Positions 7,211 to 15,153 of a DNA stretch of 39,039 nucleotides are shown here, piece by piece (the stretch's first letter is position 1; each line of letters opens with the position of its first letter). The position numbers and the translations under genes are program-made. The stretch lies in contig NZ_SUMC01000070.1 in assembly GCF_005047355.1 (NCBI RefSeq), positions 1-39,039 of the forward strand. Reading direction: 5' to 3'. This DNA comes from Actinacidiphila oryziradicis (GTDB taxonomy: Bacteria > Actinomycetota > Actinomycetes > Streptomycetales > Streptomycetaceae). The notes beneath the pieces were generated by a model that saw only the letters and a program-made list of their open reading frames with translations, searched no databases and had not been told where the DNA came from.

Positions 7211-8416
7211 TTGAACGACAAGGAGCGGCACCCCGCCGCGCCGCGTCCCGCCGTGGCCGATCTGATCGGAGAACGTACCCGGGCGGAGATCTTCGCCCTG
7301 GTGCTGACCTCCGGGCCGGTCTCGCGCACCGCGCTGGCCGACCGGCTCGGGCTATCGCCGTCCACCGTGACGCGGCTGCTCGCACCGCTGGTGGAGGCCC
7401 GTCACCTGCGGGAGACCACCTCGAAGGCGACCGGCCCCGGGCGGCCGCGCCGGCTGCTGCACGTCAACACCGAACGGCACGTGGTGGTCGGGATCAAGAT
7501 TGCCCCGACCCACGTGGCAGCGGTGCTCACCGACATGGCCGCCCAGGTGCTGGCCCGGGCGGAACGGGCCATCCCGGACAGCTCACCGGCGACGGCGCTG
7601 GCCGCGTCGGCCGGGCTGGCCGAGGAACTGCTGCGCAACGTGCCGGGCACCTCCGCAGGGGTACTCGGGGTGGGAGTAGGGGTCAGCGGACATGTGGACT
7701 CCTCCGCCGGGGTCTGCCGCTACTCGGCGCTGCTGGACTGGCACAAGGTGGACGTCGCCGGACCGCTGTCGGCGGCCACCGGACTGCCGGTGGTGGTCAA
7801 CAACGACGTCAACACCCTGGTGGTGGCGGAACGCTGGTTCGGCCAGGGCCGGGACGTCGACTCCTTCGCGGTGGTCACCATCGGGTCGGGGATCGGCTGC
7901 GGCCTGCTGCTGGACGGCTCGCTGTTCGCCGGTGCCAGCGGCATGGCCGGCGAGCTGGGCCACCTGCCGATGGACCCGGACGGGCCCCGGTGCAGCTGCG
8001 GCCGGCGCGGCTGCCTGGAGGCGCTGGCCTGCTCGGACGCGATACTGGCCCGGATGCGGCGGGCCGGGGTGACCGGGGTGGAGTCGATCGACGCCGCGGC
8101 CACCCTGGCCCGCGGTCCCGACTCACCGCCCGCGCTGGCCGCCCGGGCCGCGTTCGCCGCCGCCGGGGACGCGCTCGGCCGGGGGCTGGCCGGGCTGTGC
8201 AACCTGCTCAACCTGGAGAAGATCATCGTGGCGGGTGAAGGCGCCGCCGCCCACGACCTGTTCGGCCCGGCGATGACCAACGCCCTGGAACGGCACGCTT
8301 TCTCCGAGGCCGCCCGGGACTGCGCCGTCCAGATCGACCCGGTAACTGACGACCTGTGGGCCCGCGGCGCGGCGTCCTTGGTCATCAAGGAGACGGTAAG
8401 CGCTCCGCTCTCGTAA
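7211..8416 (+). CDS. ROK-family transcriptional repressor
   Basis: The product has 401 residues. It starts at TTG 7211, set by GGAGG at 7199-7203 and 28 bases after the GH27 stop, so the two genes are probably co-transcribed. Residues about 18-75 form a winged helix-turn-helix (SRTALADRLGLSPSTVTRLL, then GRPRRLLHVN). The rest is a ROK sugar-kinase fold: VVNNDVNTLVVAERWFG, SGIGCGLLLDGS, GELGHLPMD, and the zinc motif CSCGRRGCLE with C261, C263 and C268. ROK repressors with an N-terminal DNA-binding domain release operators on binding a sugar. Its place among carbohydrase and transporter genes makes it the likely local regulator. The inducer is unknown; isomaltose or a derivative is a reasonable guess. 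Confidence 0.9.
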   Translation: MNDKERHPAAPRPAVADLIGERTRAEIFALVLTSGPVSRTALADRLGLSPSTVTRLLAPLVEARHLRETTSKATGPGRPRRLLHVNTERHVVVGIKIAPTHVAAVLTDMAAQVLARAERAIPDSSPATALAASAGLAEELLRNVPGTSAGVLGVGVGVSGHVDSSAGVCRYSALLDWHKVDVAGPLSAATGLPVVVNNDVNTLVVAERWFGQGRDVDSFAVVTIGSGIGCGLLLDGSLFAGASGMAGELGHLPMDPDGPRCSCGRRGCLEALACSDAILARMRRAGVTGVESIDAAATLARGPDSPPALAARAAFAAAGDALGRGLAGLCNLLNLEKIIVAGEGAAAHDLFGPAMTNALERHAFSEAARDCAVQIDPVTDDLWARGAASLVIKETVSAPLS

Positions 8417-8446
8417 GATCCGCCACCAATATGTGACTGGCCCTCA

Positions 8447-8475
8447 ACCGGAATTCCGGTGCGGGGGACTAGCCT
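8447..8475 (+). promoter_or_regulatory. Palindromic operator candidate and promoter of the sugar ABC operon
   Basis: ACCGGAATTCCGGT (8447-8460) is a perfect 14-base palindrome. It is followed by TAGCCT (8470-8475), a good actinobacterial -10 box, about 60 bases before the binding-protein start. There is no clear -35; the palindrome covers that place. Its centre CGxAATT also occurs in both promoter boxes of the divergent GH15/GH27 region, hinting at one regulator. Confidence 0.5.
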
Positions 8476-8533
8476 CAGGCTCCCCCCACAGCGATCCTGT
8501 CCGTTCGAAAATTCCTCCGCACAAGGAACTCTC

Positions 8534-9859
8534 ATGCGTATACGCACCGCCGTCCGCTCGAACAAGGCGATGGCCGTCGTCGGGGCCGCGGCCCTGATGC
8601 TGGCCGCCAGCGCCTGCTCGTCCAGCAGCAGCGACAAGACCCCGTCCGCCTCCGGACCGGCCAAGGGCACCATCGTCTGGTACGCCAACCAGTTCGGGCC
8701 GACGAACACCGACGTCCGCAAGACCCTGATCGCCGCGTTCGAGAAGGCGAACCCGGGCATCACGGTGAAGCTGGAGCAGGCGCCGAGCGACTCGGACACC
8801 TTCCGCTCCACCCTGACCACCCAGATCTCCGGTGGCTCCAGCAGCTTCGACGTCTACAACGGTGACGTGGTCTGGCCCGCGCAGTTCGGCAGCAAGAACC
8901 TGGCCCTGCCGCTGAACAAGTACTTCCCGGCCTCGTACTGGAAGACCTTCTCCCCCGGCCTGGTCTCCTCACTGACCTACCAGGGCAAGATCATGGCCGC
9001 GCCGCTGTTCACGGACAACGCCTTCCTGTTCTACCGCAAGGACCTGCTGGCCAAGGCCCACCTGCCGGTGCCCACCACGTGGGAGCAGCTCCAGTCCGAG
9101 GCGCAGACCCTCCAGAACAAGAAGCTCGTCAAGTACGGCTTCGCCGCGCAGTTCGACTCCTACGAGGGTCTGACCGCCGACTTCACCGAGTTGGAGGCGG
9201 ACGCCGGCGGCGCCACCCTCAACAGCGGCAGCACCAAGTCGACCATCAACTCGGCGGCGGCGCTCAAGGCACTGACCTTCATGCGCGGCCTGGTCAGCAG
9301 CGGGGTGGCCCCGTCGGCCATCACCACCTTCCAGGAGCAGCAGTCGGAGAGCCTGTTCACCTCCGGCCAGGTGGCGTTCCTGCGCAACTGGACCTACGCC
9401 TACGCCGACTCCAACTCCAGCGCCTCGAAGATCACCGGCAAAGTGGGCATCGTTAACCTGCCGACGTTCAGCGGCAACTCCGGTTCGGGCTACTCCACCA
9501 CGGGTGGCTGGAACATGTACGTCAACCCGCACAGCAAGCACATCGCCGCGGACGTGGCGTTCGTGAAGTGGATGACCGGCGACGCCGCCCAGAAGATCAT
9601 GGGCATCCAGGGCGGTGAGCTGCCGGTCAACGCCGCCACGCTCGCCAGCCCGGACGTGCAGAAGGCCAACCCGGCCTACCCGGTCGCCGCGCACAACAAG
9701 CTGGCGGCCCGTCCGTCCACCGCGGCCGAGTACTCCGCGGTCTCCAGCGCCATCTACAGCAACGTCAACGCCGCCATCTCGGGATCTGCCTCCCCGAAGG
9801 ACGCGCTCGGCAACGCCGACAAGGCCATCACCACCGCTCTCGGCAGCAATGGCCTGTAA
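8534..9859 (+). CDS. Sugar-binding lipoprotein of an ABC importer (family 1 solute-binding protein)
   Basis: The product has 441 residues. The ATG at 8534 follows AAGGAA and opens a lipoprotein signal (VVGAAALMLAASAC, cleavage before the Cys, then a Ser-rich linker); the longer frame from 8459 lacks a ribosome-binding site. The mature part is a type 1 extracellular solute-binding protein: GTIVWYANQFGPTNTDVRK, ITVKLEQAPSDSDTFRSTL, VYNGDVVWPAQF, LFTDNAFLFYRKDLL. It would hang on the outer face of the membrane and pass oligosaccharide to the two permeases encoded next. Given the neighbours, isomaltose or short isomalto-oligosaccharides are the expected ligands. That is inference; the trehalose/maltose-binding subfamily looks similar. 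Confidence 0.9.
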   Translation: MRIRTAVRSNKAMAVVGAAALMLAASACSSSSSDKTPSASGPAKGTIVWYANQFGPTNTDVRKTLIAAFEKANPGITVKLEQAPSDSDTFRSTLTTQISGGSSSFDVYNGDVVWPAQFGSKNLALPLNKYFPASYWKTFSPGLVSSLTYQGKIMAAPLFTDNAFLFYRKDLLAKAHLPVPTTWEQLQSEAQTLQNKKLVKYGFAAQFDSYEGLTADFTELEADAGGATLNSGSTKSTINSAAALKALTFMRGLVSSGVAPSAITTFQEQQSESLFTSGQVAFLRNWTYAYADSNSSASKITGKVGIVNLPTFSGNSGSGYSTTGGWNMYVNPHSKHIAADVAFVKWMTGDAAQKIMGIQGGELPVNAATLASPDVQKANPAYPVAAHNKLAARPSTAAEYSAVSSAIYSNVNAAISGSASPKDALGNADKAITTALGSNGL

Positions 9860-9871
9860 GGCCCCCGGTGG

Positions 9872-9908
9872 CCGGGCCCTCATGCTCGACCGGGGCGCGG
9901 GGGCCCGG
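9872..9908 (+). terminator. Intercistronic hairpin after the binding-protein gene
   Basis: CCGGGCCC (9872-9879) pairs with GGGCCCGG (9901-9908), 12 bases after the stop. Such hairpins between a binding-protein gene and its permeases often let the binding protein be made in excess, by partial termination or by protecting the upstream mRNA. Confidence 0.5.
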
Positions 9909-9955
9909 TGCACAGTCGAACAATGACGTTCAACAGCACGTGAAGAGGCAGGATC

Positions 9956-10933
9956 GTGTCAGCGGATCAGGCAATACATCCACCGGACCTTGAAAAGACG
10001 CCCAAGTCTGCGGGGCGTTCGCGATCGGGCACCAGATCGCAGTTGGAGCGCAGCTCGGCCCGCCTCGGCTGGGGGTTCGCGACTCCAGCGCTGGTCGTGG
10101 TCGCGGCCGTGACGATCTTCCCGATCGTCTTCTCCCTGATCATGAGCTTCAGCAACGTGAACGTGACGGGCGACGGTTTCAGCCTGTCCGGCTTCACCGG
10201 CCACAACTTCTCCATCGTCTTCAGCAGCGACCTGTGGCAGCACGCGATCGTCTTCACGACGCTGTACACGATCACCACCGTTATCGTGGAGATCGTGCTC
10301 GGCACCGCGATCGCCCTGGTCCTGGAGCGGCTGACCGCCAGCCGCGGCTGGATGATGGCGCTGCTGCTGCTGCCGTGGGCGATCATCACCGTCATCTCGG
10401 CGCAGCTGTGGTCCTACGTCTACAACGGCGTGTACGGCGTGCTGACCGCGATCATCTCGCCGCTGAACGGCGGCCACGACATCAACGTGCTGGGCAGTTC
10501 GTTCTCGGCCACCGCCGCGATGGCGGTCGCCGACATCTGGAAGACCACGCCGTTCGTCGCGATCATCACGCTGGCCGGCCTGGTCATGCTGCCCGGCGAC
10601 ATCGTCGAGGCGGCCCGGATCGACGGTGCCAGCGCGTGGACGATCTTCTGGCGGGTGCGCCTGCCGCTGCTGCGCCCGACGCTGTCGATCGCGGTGCTCT
10701 TCCGCATCCTCCAGGCGTTCGGCCTGTTCGACCTGCCGTACGTGCTGACCGGCGGCGGTCCCGGTGACTCCACGGAGTCGCTGGCACTGCTGGGCTGGAA
10801 AGTCATGTTCAACGACCTGAAGTTCGGTGCCGGCGCCGCGGTCGCGGCAAGCACGGCGGGCATCGTCCTGATCGCCTGCCTGGTGTTCCTCAAGGTCTTC
10901 CGTTCGCAGGTCGGATCCGAGGAGACCGCATGA
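9956..10933 (+). CDS. Sugar ABC transporter permease (MalF/UgpA type)
   Basis: The product has 325 residues, starting at GTG 9956 behind AGAGGCAGGA. After a basic cytoplasmic tail of about 40 residues there are six membrane segments (first: GFATPALVVVAAVTIFPIVF). The EAA loop (VEAARIDGASAWTIFWRVRL, then PLLRP) docks the ATPase. The tail GGGPGDSTESL is typical of the MalF branch. The stop overlaps the start of the second permease (ATGA), so the pair is translationally coupled. With the binding protein it forms the import channel for the locus. No ATPase gene follows. Confidence 0.92.
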   Translation: MSADQAIHPPDLEKTPKSAGRSRSGTRSQLERSSARLGWGFATPALVVVAAVTIFPIVFSLIMSFSNVNVTGDGFSLSGFTGHNFSIVFSSDLWQHAIVFTTLYTITTVIVEIVLGTAIALVLERLTASRGWMMALLLLPWAIITVISAQLWSYVYNGVYGVLTAIISPLNGGHDINVLGSSFSATAAMAVADIWKTTPFVAIITLAGLVMLPGDIVEAARIDGASAWTIFWRVRLPLLRPTLSIAVLFRILQAFGLFDLPYVLTGGGPGDSTESLALLGWKVMFNDLKFGAGAAVAASTAGIVLIACLVFLKVFRSQVGSEETA

Positions 10934-11790
10934 GCACCGTGACCGCCTCCTCGCGCACCCGCCGCCGACCCGACGCGAGCCGGGTCATCACCCTCGTCGC
11001 CGCGCTGCTGGTGGCGCTGTTCGTCGCACTGCCGCTGTACTGGATGGTCGCGGCGTCGTTCAAAAACACCCGGGACGTGGCAGCCAGCCCGCCGCAGTAC
11101 TTCCCGACGCACCCGACGACGTCGAACTACGGCAGTGCGTTCCACCAGTACAACTTCGGGCGCTACATTGAGAATTCGGCCATCGTGTCGATCATCGCCA
11201 CCCTGCTGGTGCTGGGTCTGGGCATCTTCGCGTCCTACGCGCTGGCCCGGCTGCCGGTGCGCGGCAAGTCCGGCGTGATGATGGCACTGCTGATGATCTC
11301 ACTGTTCCCGACGGTCGCGCTGGCGGCGCCGCTGTACCTGCTGATGCGCGACATCGGCTGGCTCAACAGCTACCAGGGCCTGATCCTGGCGTACACGGCG
11401 TTGAACCTGCCGTTCGCCATCTGGATCCTGCGCAACTACTTCCTCGCCATCCCCAAGGAGATGGAGGAGGTGGCGTGGATGGACGGCACGTCACCGTTCC
11501 GCACGGTGATCAGCATCATCCTGCCGCAGGCCAAGCCGGGTATCTTCACCGCGGGCATCTTCGCGTTCGTCGCGTGCTGGACCGAGTTCCTGATCGCGCT
11601 GACCCTGAACAACGACGACGCGCACCGGACGATCCCGGTGGGCATCGCGCTGTTCGGCGGCCAGTACACCACCCCGTACGGCACGATCTTCGCCGCCTCG
11701 GCGGTGGCGATGCTGCCGATCGCGATCCTGGTGCTGGCCTTCCGCAAGGCCGTCGTGTCCGGTCTGACCGCCGGCGCCGTCAAGGGCTGA
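10930..11790 (+). CDS. Sugar ABC transporter permease (MalG type)
   Basis: The product has 286 residues, starting in the ATGA overlap with the preceding permease. It has six membrane segments (first: VITLVAALLVALFVALPLYW). The EAA loop EEVAWMDGTSPFRTVISIIL, then PQAKPG identifies the MalG partner. The order binding protein, MalF-type, MalG-type is standard for CUT1 sugar importers. The expected ATPase subunit is not in the window; in Streptomyces one shared ATPase, MsiK, energises several such importers, so it probably serves here too. That is inference from known streptomycete biology. Confidence 0.92.
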   Translation: MSTVTASSRTRRRPDASRVITLVAALLVALFVALPLYWMVAASFKNTRDVAASPPQYFPTHPTTSNYGSAFHQYNFGRYIENSAIVSIIATLLVLGLGIFASYALARLPVRGKSGVMMALLMISLFPTVALAAPLYLLMRDIGWLNSYQGLILAYTALNLPFAIWILRNYFLAIPKEMEEVAWMDGTSPFRTVISIILPQAKPGIFTAGIFAFVACWTEFLIALTLNNDDAHRTIPVGIALFGGQYTTPYGTIFAASAVAMLPIAILVLAFRKAVVSGLTAGAVKG

Positions 11791-11817
11791 CGATCACTCG
11801 TCGTCCTACCGCGCCCA

Positions 11818-11890
11818 CCCCCGGACCTCCCCGCGAGGGAAGCCCGGGGGCGGACGTACGTTTCCCCAGGGGGGACGGGACGGTCCCCCC
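11818..11890 (+). terminator. Two hairpins between the permease operon and the GH13 gene
   Basis: CCCCCGG (11818-11824) pairs with CCGGGGG (11844-11850). GGGGGGAC (11869-11876) pairs with GTCCCCCC (11883-11890) around a six-base loop. They lie in the 164-base gap after the permeases and may end part of the transcripts while letting some continue into GH13. Confidence 0.5.
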
Positions 11891-11954
11891 GCACACCTCT
11901 CACGCGCGAACGCCTGCCGGTGCCGCGCACCCGTACTGGAGAAGATCTCTGCCG

Positions 11955-13532
11955 ATGACCTCCCGACGTTCCACCTCCGGCTGGCTCGCCGACGCCGTCC
12001 TCTACCAGATCTACCCGCAGAGCTTCGCCGACTCCAACGGCGACGGCATCGGTGACCTGCGCGGCGCGACGGAACGGCTGGACTACCTGTCCTGGCTCGG
12101 CGTGGACACCGTTTGGTTCAGCCCGCTGTTCGCCTCGCCGTTCGGCGACGCCGGCTACGACGTCATGGACTACCTGACCATCGCACCGCGGTACGGCACC
12201 AACGAGGACGCCTTCGCGCTGGTCGAGGCGGCCCATGGGCGCGGCATCCGAGTCATGCTGGACCTGGTGCCCGGTCACACCTCGCACCGGCACCCGTGGT
12301 TCCAGGAATCGGCGCACAACCCAGCCGACCACCGCTACATCTGGTCGGACCGGGTGGGGGCGCCGGTGCGCGACTGGATCCCCAACCAAGGCGCACGCGG
12401 CGGCTATTACCTGGCGAACTTCTATCCGATCCAGCCGGCCCTCAACTTCGGCTACGCGCGGATGAACGAGGCGGAGCCGTGGCGGCAGCCGGTGGACGCC
12501 GAGGCGCCGAAGGCCAATCGGGAGGCGCTGCGGGAGATCATGGGGTACTGGTTCGGCCACGGGGTCAGCGGTTTCCGGGTGGACATGGCGGCCTCGCTGG
12601 TCAAGGACGATCCGGGGCTGGTGGAGACCGCGAAGCTGTGGGGCGGGATGCGGAACTGGATCGACGCGAAGCACCCGGAGTGCGTACTGCTGTCGGAGTG
12701 GGGCGACCCGAAGACGTCGGTGCCGGCCGGTATCCACGCGGACTACTTCCTGCACTTCGTCGGGCGCGGCATGCGGTCGCTGTGGGACAACTCCACCGGC
12801 AGCCGCGGCGACTGGTGGACCGACCAGCCGTGCTACTTCGACCCGGAGGGCCGCGGCTCGATGGCGGAGTTCCTGTCGGCATGGACCGAGGCGGACCGGG
12901 CGATCGACGGTTCCGGTTTCGTGGCGCTGCCCACCGCCAACCACGACTTCTCCCGGCTGACCTGCGGGCCGCGCACCCGGGACATGGTGGCCCCCGGCTT
13001 CGCCTTCCAGCTGACCTGGCCGACGCTGCCGGTGATCTACTACGGCGACGAGATCGGCATGCGGTACGTGCCGGGGCTGCCGGACAAGGAGGGCAGCCTG
13101 CACGACGGCGAGGCCCGGCAGGGTTCGCGCACCCCGATGCAGTGGGACGGTTCGGCCAACGCCGGCTTCTCCACCGCGCCGGCCGACCGGCTCTACCTGC
13201 CGGTGGACCCGGACCCGGCGCGGCCGACGGTGGCCGGCGCGCAGGCCGACCCGTCGTCGCTGCTGCACCAGGTGCGGGAGCTGATCGCGCTGCGCAAGGC
13301 GACCCCGGCGCTGGGCACCGGTGCCTCCGTCGAGGTGCTGACCGACGGCTACCCGTTCGGCTACATACGCGGCGGCAGCTACCTGGTGATCGTCAACGGG
13401 CGCCGTGAGCCGGGCGGGGTGGACGTCAACCACCTCACCGGGGCGTTCCGCCCGCTGGTCGCGCACGGGGTCACCGTCCGTGACGGCGAGGCGGTGGCAG
13501 AGGGCTTCGGCTACGGGATCTTCGAGCTGTAG
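11955..13532 (+). CDS. GH13 alpha-glucosidase (oligo-1,6-glucosidase/dextran-glucosidase type)
   Basis: The product has 525 residues, with the ATG at 11955 preceded by GGAGAAG; the longer frame from 11475 is out-of-phase permease sequence. There is no signal peptide, so it acts in the cytoplasm. Landmarks: AVLYQIYPQSFADSNGDGIG, DLVPGHTSHRHPWF, GFRVDMA with nucleophile D210, LLSEWGD with acid/base E248, PTANHDFSR with D331, and VIYYGDEIGM. The QSFxDxxGDGxGDL start is typical of the oligo-1,6-glucosidase / alpha-glucosidase subfamilies. The residue after the nucleophile is usually Val in alpha-1,6 enzymes and Ala/Thr in alpha-1,4 enzymes; here it is Met, so specificity cannot be read off. Its place behind the importer suggests it splits imported isomaltose or isomalto-oligosaccharides to glucose. 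Confidence 0.9.
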   Translation: MTSRRSTSGWLADAVLYQIYPQSFADSNGDGIGDLRGATERLDYLSWLGVDTVWFSPLFASPFGDAGYDVMDYLTIAPRYGTNEDAFALVEAAHGRGIRVMLDLVPGHTSHRHPWFQESAHNPADHRYIWSDRVGAPVRDWIPNQGARGGYYLANFYPIQPALNFGYARMNEAEPWRQPVDAEAPKANREALREIMGYWFGHGVSGFRVDMAASLVKDDPGLVETAKLWGGMRNWIDAKHPECVLLSEWGDPKTSVPAGIHADYFLHFVGRGMRSLWDNSTGSRGDWWTDQPCYFDPEGRGSMAEFLSAWTEADRAIDGSGFVALPTANHDFSRLTCGPRTRDMVAPGFAFQLTWPTLPVIYYGDEIGMRYVPGLPDKEGSLHDGEARQGSRTPMQWDGSANAGFSTAPADRLYLPVDPDPARPTVAGAQADPSSLLHQVRELIALRKATPALGTGASVEVLTDGYPFGYIRGGSYLVIVNGRREPGGVDVNHLTGAFRPLVAHGVTVRDGEAVAEGFGYGIFEL

Positions 13533-13552
13533 GAGCTGTTCCAGTTGGGTGC

Positions 13553-13580
13553 CTCCGGTGGCCCACGCGAGTCACCGGAG
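13553..13580 (+). terminator. Weak hairpin after the GH13 gene
   Basis: CTCCGGTG (13553-13560) pairs with CACCGGAG (13573-13580) around a 12-base loop, 20 bases after the GH13 stop. Confidence 0.45.
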
Positions 13581-13734
13581 ACACGGATCGCGGGAATTCA
13601 CCAAGCCCGGCCGTTTACTTGTCATGCATGACTCAAATCCGCCGGGATGAGCTGTTCTGCGCATGCCATATTCGACGTCCCAATCCTTCGACTCCCCAAC
13701 GCGGCCCTGTGCGACTCTGTCGCCCGATTCGGCC

Positions 13735-14130
13735 GACCTGCCGAAACTGGGTCGCCCTGTCACCCCGTGTCACCGCCGCACTCCAGCACCAGGCCCTTGC
13801 AGCAGGCCAGCCCCTGGACCCGGCCGGCCGTGCAGACGACGTTTCTGCCGCCCCGATGGTCGGCCGTTGCGGCCCCAGCGGGTGCTGGACCGCTTCCGCC
13901 ACCTGTCCGAAGAGGCAGGCGTGCCGCGTATCACGGTGCACGAGCTGCGGCACCTCGCCGCCACCCTCACGATCACCGTCGGCGTCCCGCTGACCGTGGT
14001 CTCCAAGATGCTGCGGCACTCCACGCTGTCACGACCGCGAACATTTACGGGCACCTGACCCGCCAGGCCGCCCGGGAGGCCGTCGACACCATTGACACGG
14101 TGCTCACCGCGGCACATCGCGCCGACACCC
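13735..14130 (+). pseudogene. Tyrosine integrase, C-terminal part, frameshifted
   Basis: The text starts as WVALSPRVTAALQHQALAAG. It changes frame near 13825 to DGRPLRPQRVLDRFRHLSEE, then AGVPRITVHELRHLAATLTI, PLTVVSKMLRHS, and after a one-base loss near 14027 continues in a third frame as TTANIYGHLTRQAAREAVDT. HELRHLAAT is the active-site H-x-x-R box, LRHS holds the second conserved His/Ser site, and IYGHL carries the nucleophilic Tyr. This is the C-terminal half of an SLP1/pSAM2-like or phage integrase. It ends about 230 bases before a tRNA-Pro 3' fragment, the usual arrangement of int and attachment site in actinobacterial integrative elements. At least two frameshifts make it inactive. 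Confidence 0.75.
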
Positions 14131-14302
14131 GACCGAACGGAGCTCGCGGACGGGGGCTGCGACCACACCGTGACCACCCGCCGCAGTGGCCTCGCAGGCC
14201 GGCACCCGTCGACTCCCGCCGGGCAAACGGCGGTTACCCCGGAAGCCACCCAATGCTGGATCGGTATGCGATCACCATGCGTCCACCAGCCCTGCGGAAA
14301 CA

Positions 14303-14341
14303 CCAGAGGCCGTTCTCGTTTCTGCTGAGAACGGCCTCTGG
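14303..14341 (+). terminator. Strong hairpin terminator after the integrase remnant
   Basis: CCAGAGGCCGTTCTC and GAGAACGGCCTCTGG form a perfect 15-bp stem around a nine-base loop. It sits between the integrase remnant and the tRNA fragment. Confidence 0.8.
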
Positions 14342-14356
14342 CCTGTGTTAACACCG

Positions 14357-14399
14357 TCGGGACGACAGGATTTGAACCTGCGACCCCTTGCCCCCCAGC
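14357..14399 (-). other. tRNA-Pro(GGG) 3' half: attachment-site scar
   Basis: On the minus strand the sequence holds the anticodon region CTGGGGGGCAAG, the T-arm GCAGGTTCAAATCCTGT (a complete 5-bp stem with one G-U pair and a TTCAAAT loop) and the acceptor strand CGTCCCGA. The 5' half (acceptor CGGGACG, D-arm and 5' anticodon stem) is absent: upstream bases do not pair. Integrative elements of the pSAM2 type recombine in the 3' half of tRNA-Pro genes and leave such a duplicated piece at one end. It is therefore read as an att half-site, not a working tRNA. Confidence 0.75.
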
Positions 14400-14445
14400 G
14401 GGGGCGAGCGGCGTGCTCCAGGTCGTCAGCGTACTCAGCCGAGTA

Positions 14446-14680
14446 AGAGGCCGCGCGAATAGGCGAGGCGGCGTCGCGTGCCGATGGGCGGCGCCTGGAA
14501 GTGTTGCCGTCGGTGTCGGTCGACGACTCTCCCCCAGACTCCGTCCGGGAGGTGCCCCCACCAAGCTCTCGGCTCCGCTCGAGCAGGGGGCACCCCCATC
14601 GCGTCGCCTCGCTCCTCCGCCTTGCCAGACTTGCCCCTCGCCCCGCTCCTTCCTCCACCCCACCTATTCGCGCGGCCTCT
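14446..14680. repeat. 235-bp non-coding element with 18-bp perfect inverted ends
   Basis: AGAGGCCGCGCGAATAGG (14446-14463) is repeated in inverted orientation at 14663-14680. The interior holds a double palindromic repeat at 14529-14598. No coding capacity is seen. It may be a miniature transposable element or a long intergenic hairpin. Confidence 0.5.
14529..14598. repeat. Double copy of the palindromic interspersed repeat
   Basis: Two linked units are present. The first runs from CTCCCCCAGACT to GGAGGTGCCCCCA and the second from AGCTCTCGGCTCCGCTCGAG to CAGGGGGCACCCCCA. The first is closely related to the copy at 1358-1390. Confidence 0.65.
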
Positions 14681-14724
14681 AAAGGGGGCTGCGTTCTTCG
14701 CCTTCGTTCTGTTCCTGCGGCACT

Positions 14725-14910
14725 TGGCCGCAGGTTCGAGTCCCGGGCAGGAGCCGCACAAGAGGGCTGGTCGTGCGACACCCCCTGCGACCTGCGGAAA
14801 CCAACAGGCCGTCAAGCAAACCGTCCATCTGTCGAAGACGCGAGCCAGATAATCATGCCGCGAGCGGTCCCGCTGCGCGGGTTCGAATCCCGGGGAGGCT
14901 CCGACAGCAT
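14725..14910 (+). other. Two tRNA T-arm-like segments without full cloverleaves
   Basis: GCAGGTTCGAGTCCCGG (14730-14746) and GCGGGTTCGAATCCCGG (14877-14893) carry the T-loop consensus TTCRANT. The second is followed by a possible acceptor strand GAGGCTCC. I could not find matching 5' acceptor or D-arm sequence for either, so neither is called a tRNA gene. They could be tRNA 3' pieces left by other integrations next to the tRNA-Pro scar. Confidence 0.3.
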
Positions 14911-15153
14911 CTACACGCTCCGGTATCCGTCGTGAGCCTTCTCATCCGCCAGGACATTCGCTCCGGCTCATAGGAAAAGGGTTGGCTGGCGAGGTGTCCT
15001 TGCGGCTTACGCCGGACGATGTCCGGGTGAAGGTGCGGAGCTGTACGTAGGTGGGCGCGCCGGAGCGGCCGCCGATCGGGCCGGTCGGCTGGGCGTCGCT
15101 GCGGTGCGCTTCTGGCGATCGGGTTGTTCGGTCGGGGCTGTTTGGGGGTCTGT

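Noticed and set aside
11436..13466. 676-residue minus-strand frame
   Set aside because: Antisense to the MalG-type permease and GH13 genes; no domain.
14186..14446. 86-residue frame containing GRQDLNLRPLAPQ
   Set aside because: This peptide is a well-known artefact of translating the tRNA-Pro 3' region in the wrong sense; the DNA is an attachment scar.
14725..14910. Two additional tRNA genes
   Set aside because: Only T-arm-like sequence is present; no matching 5' acceptor, D-arm or anticodon arm could be found.
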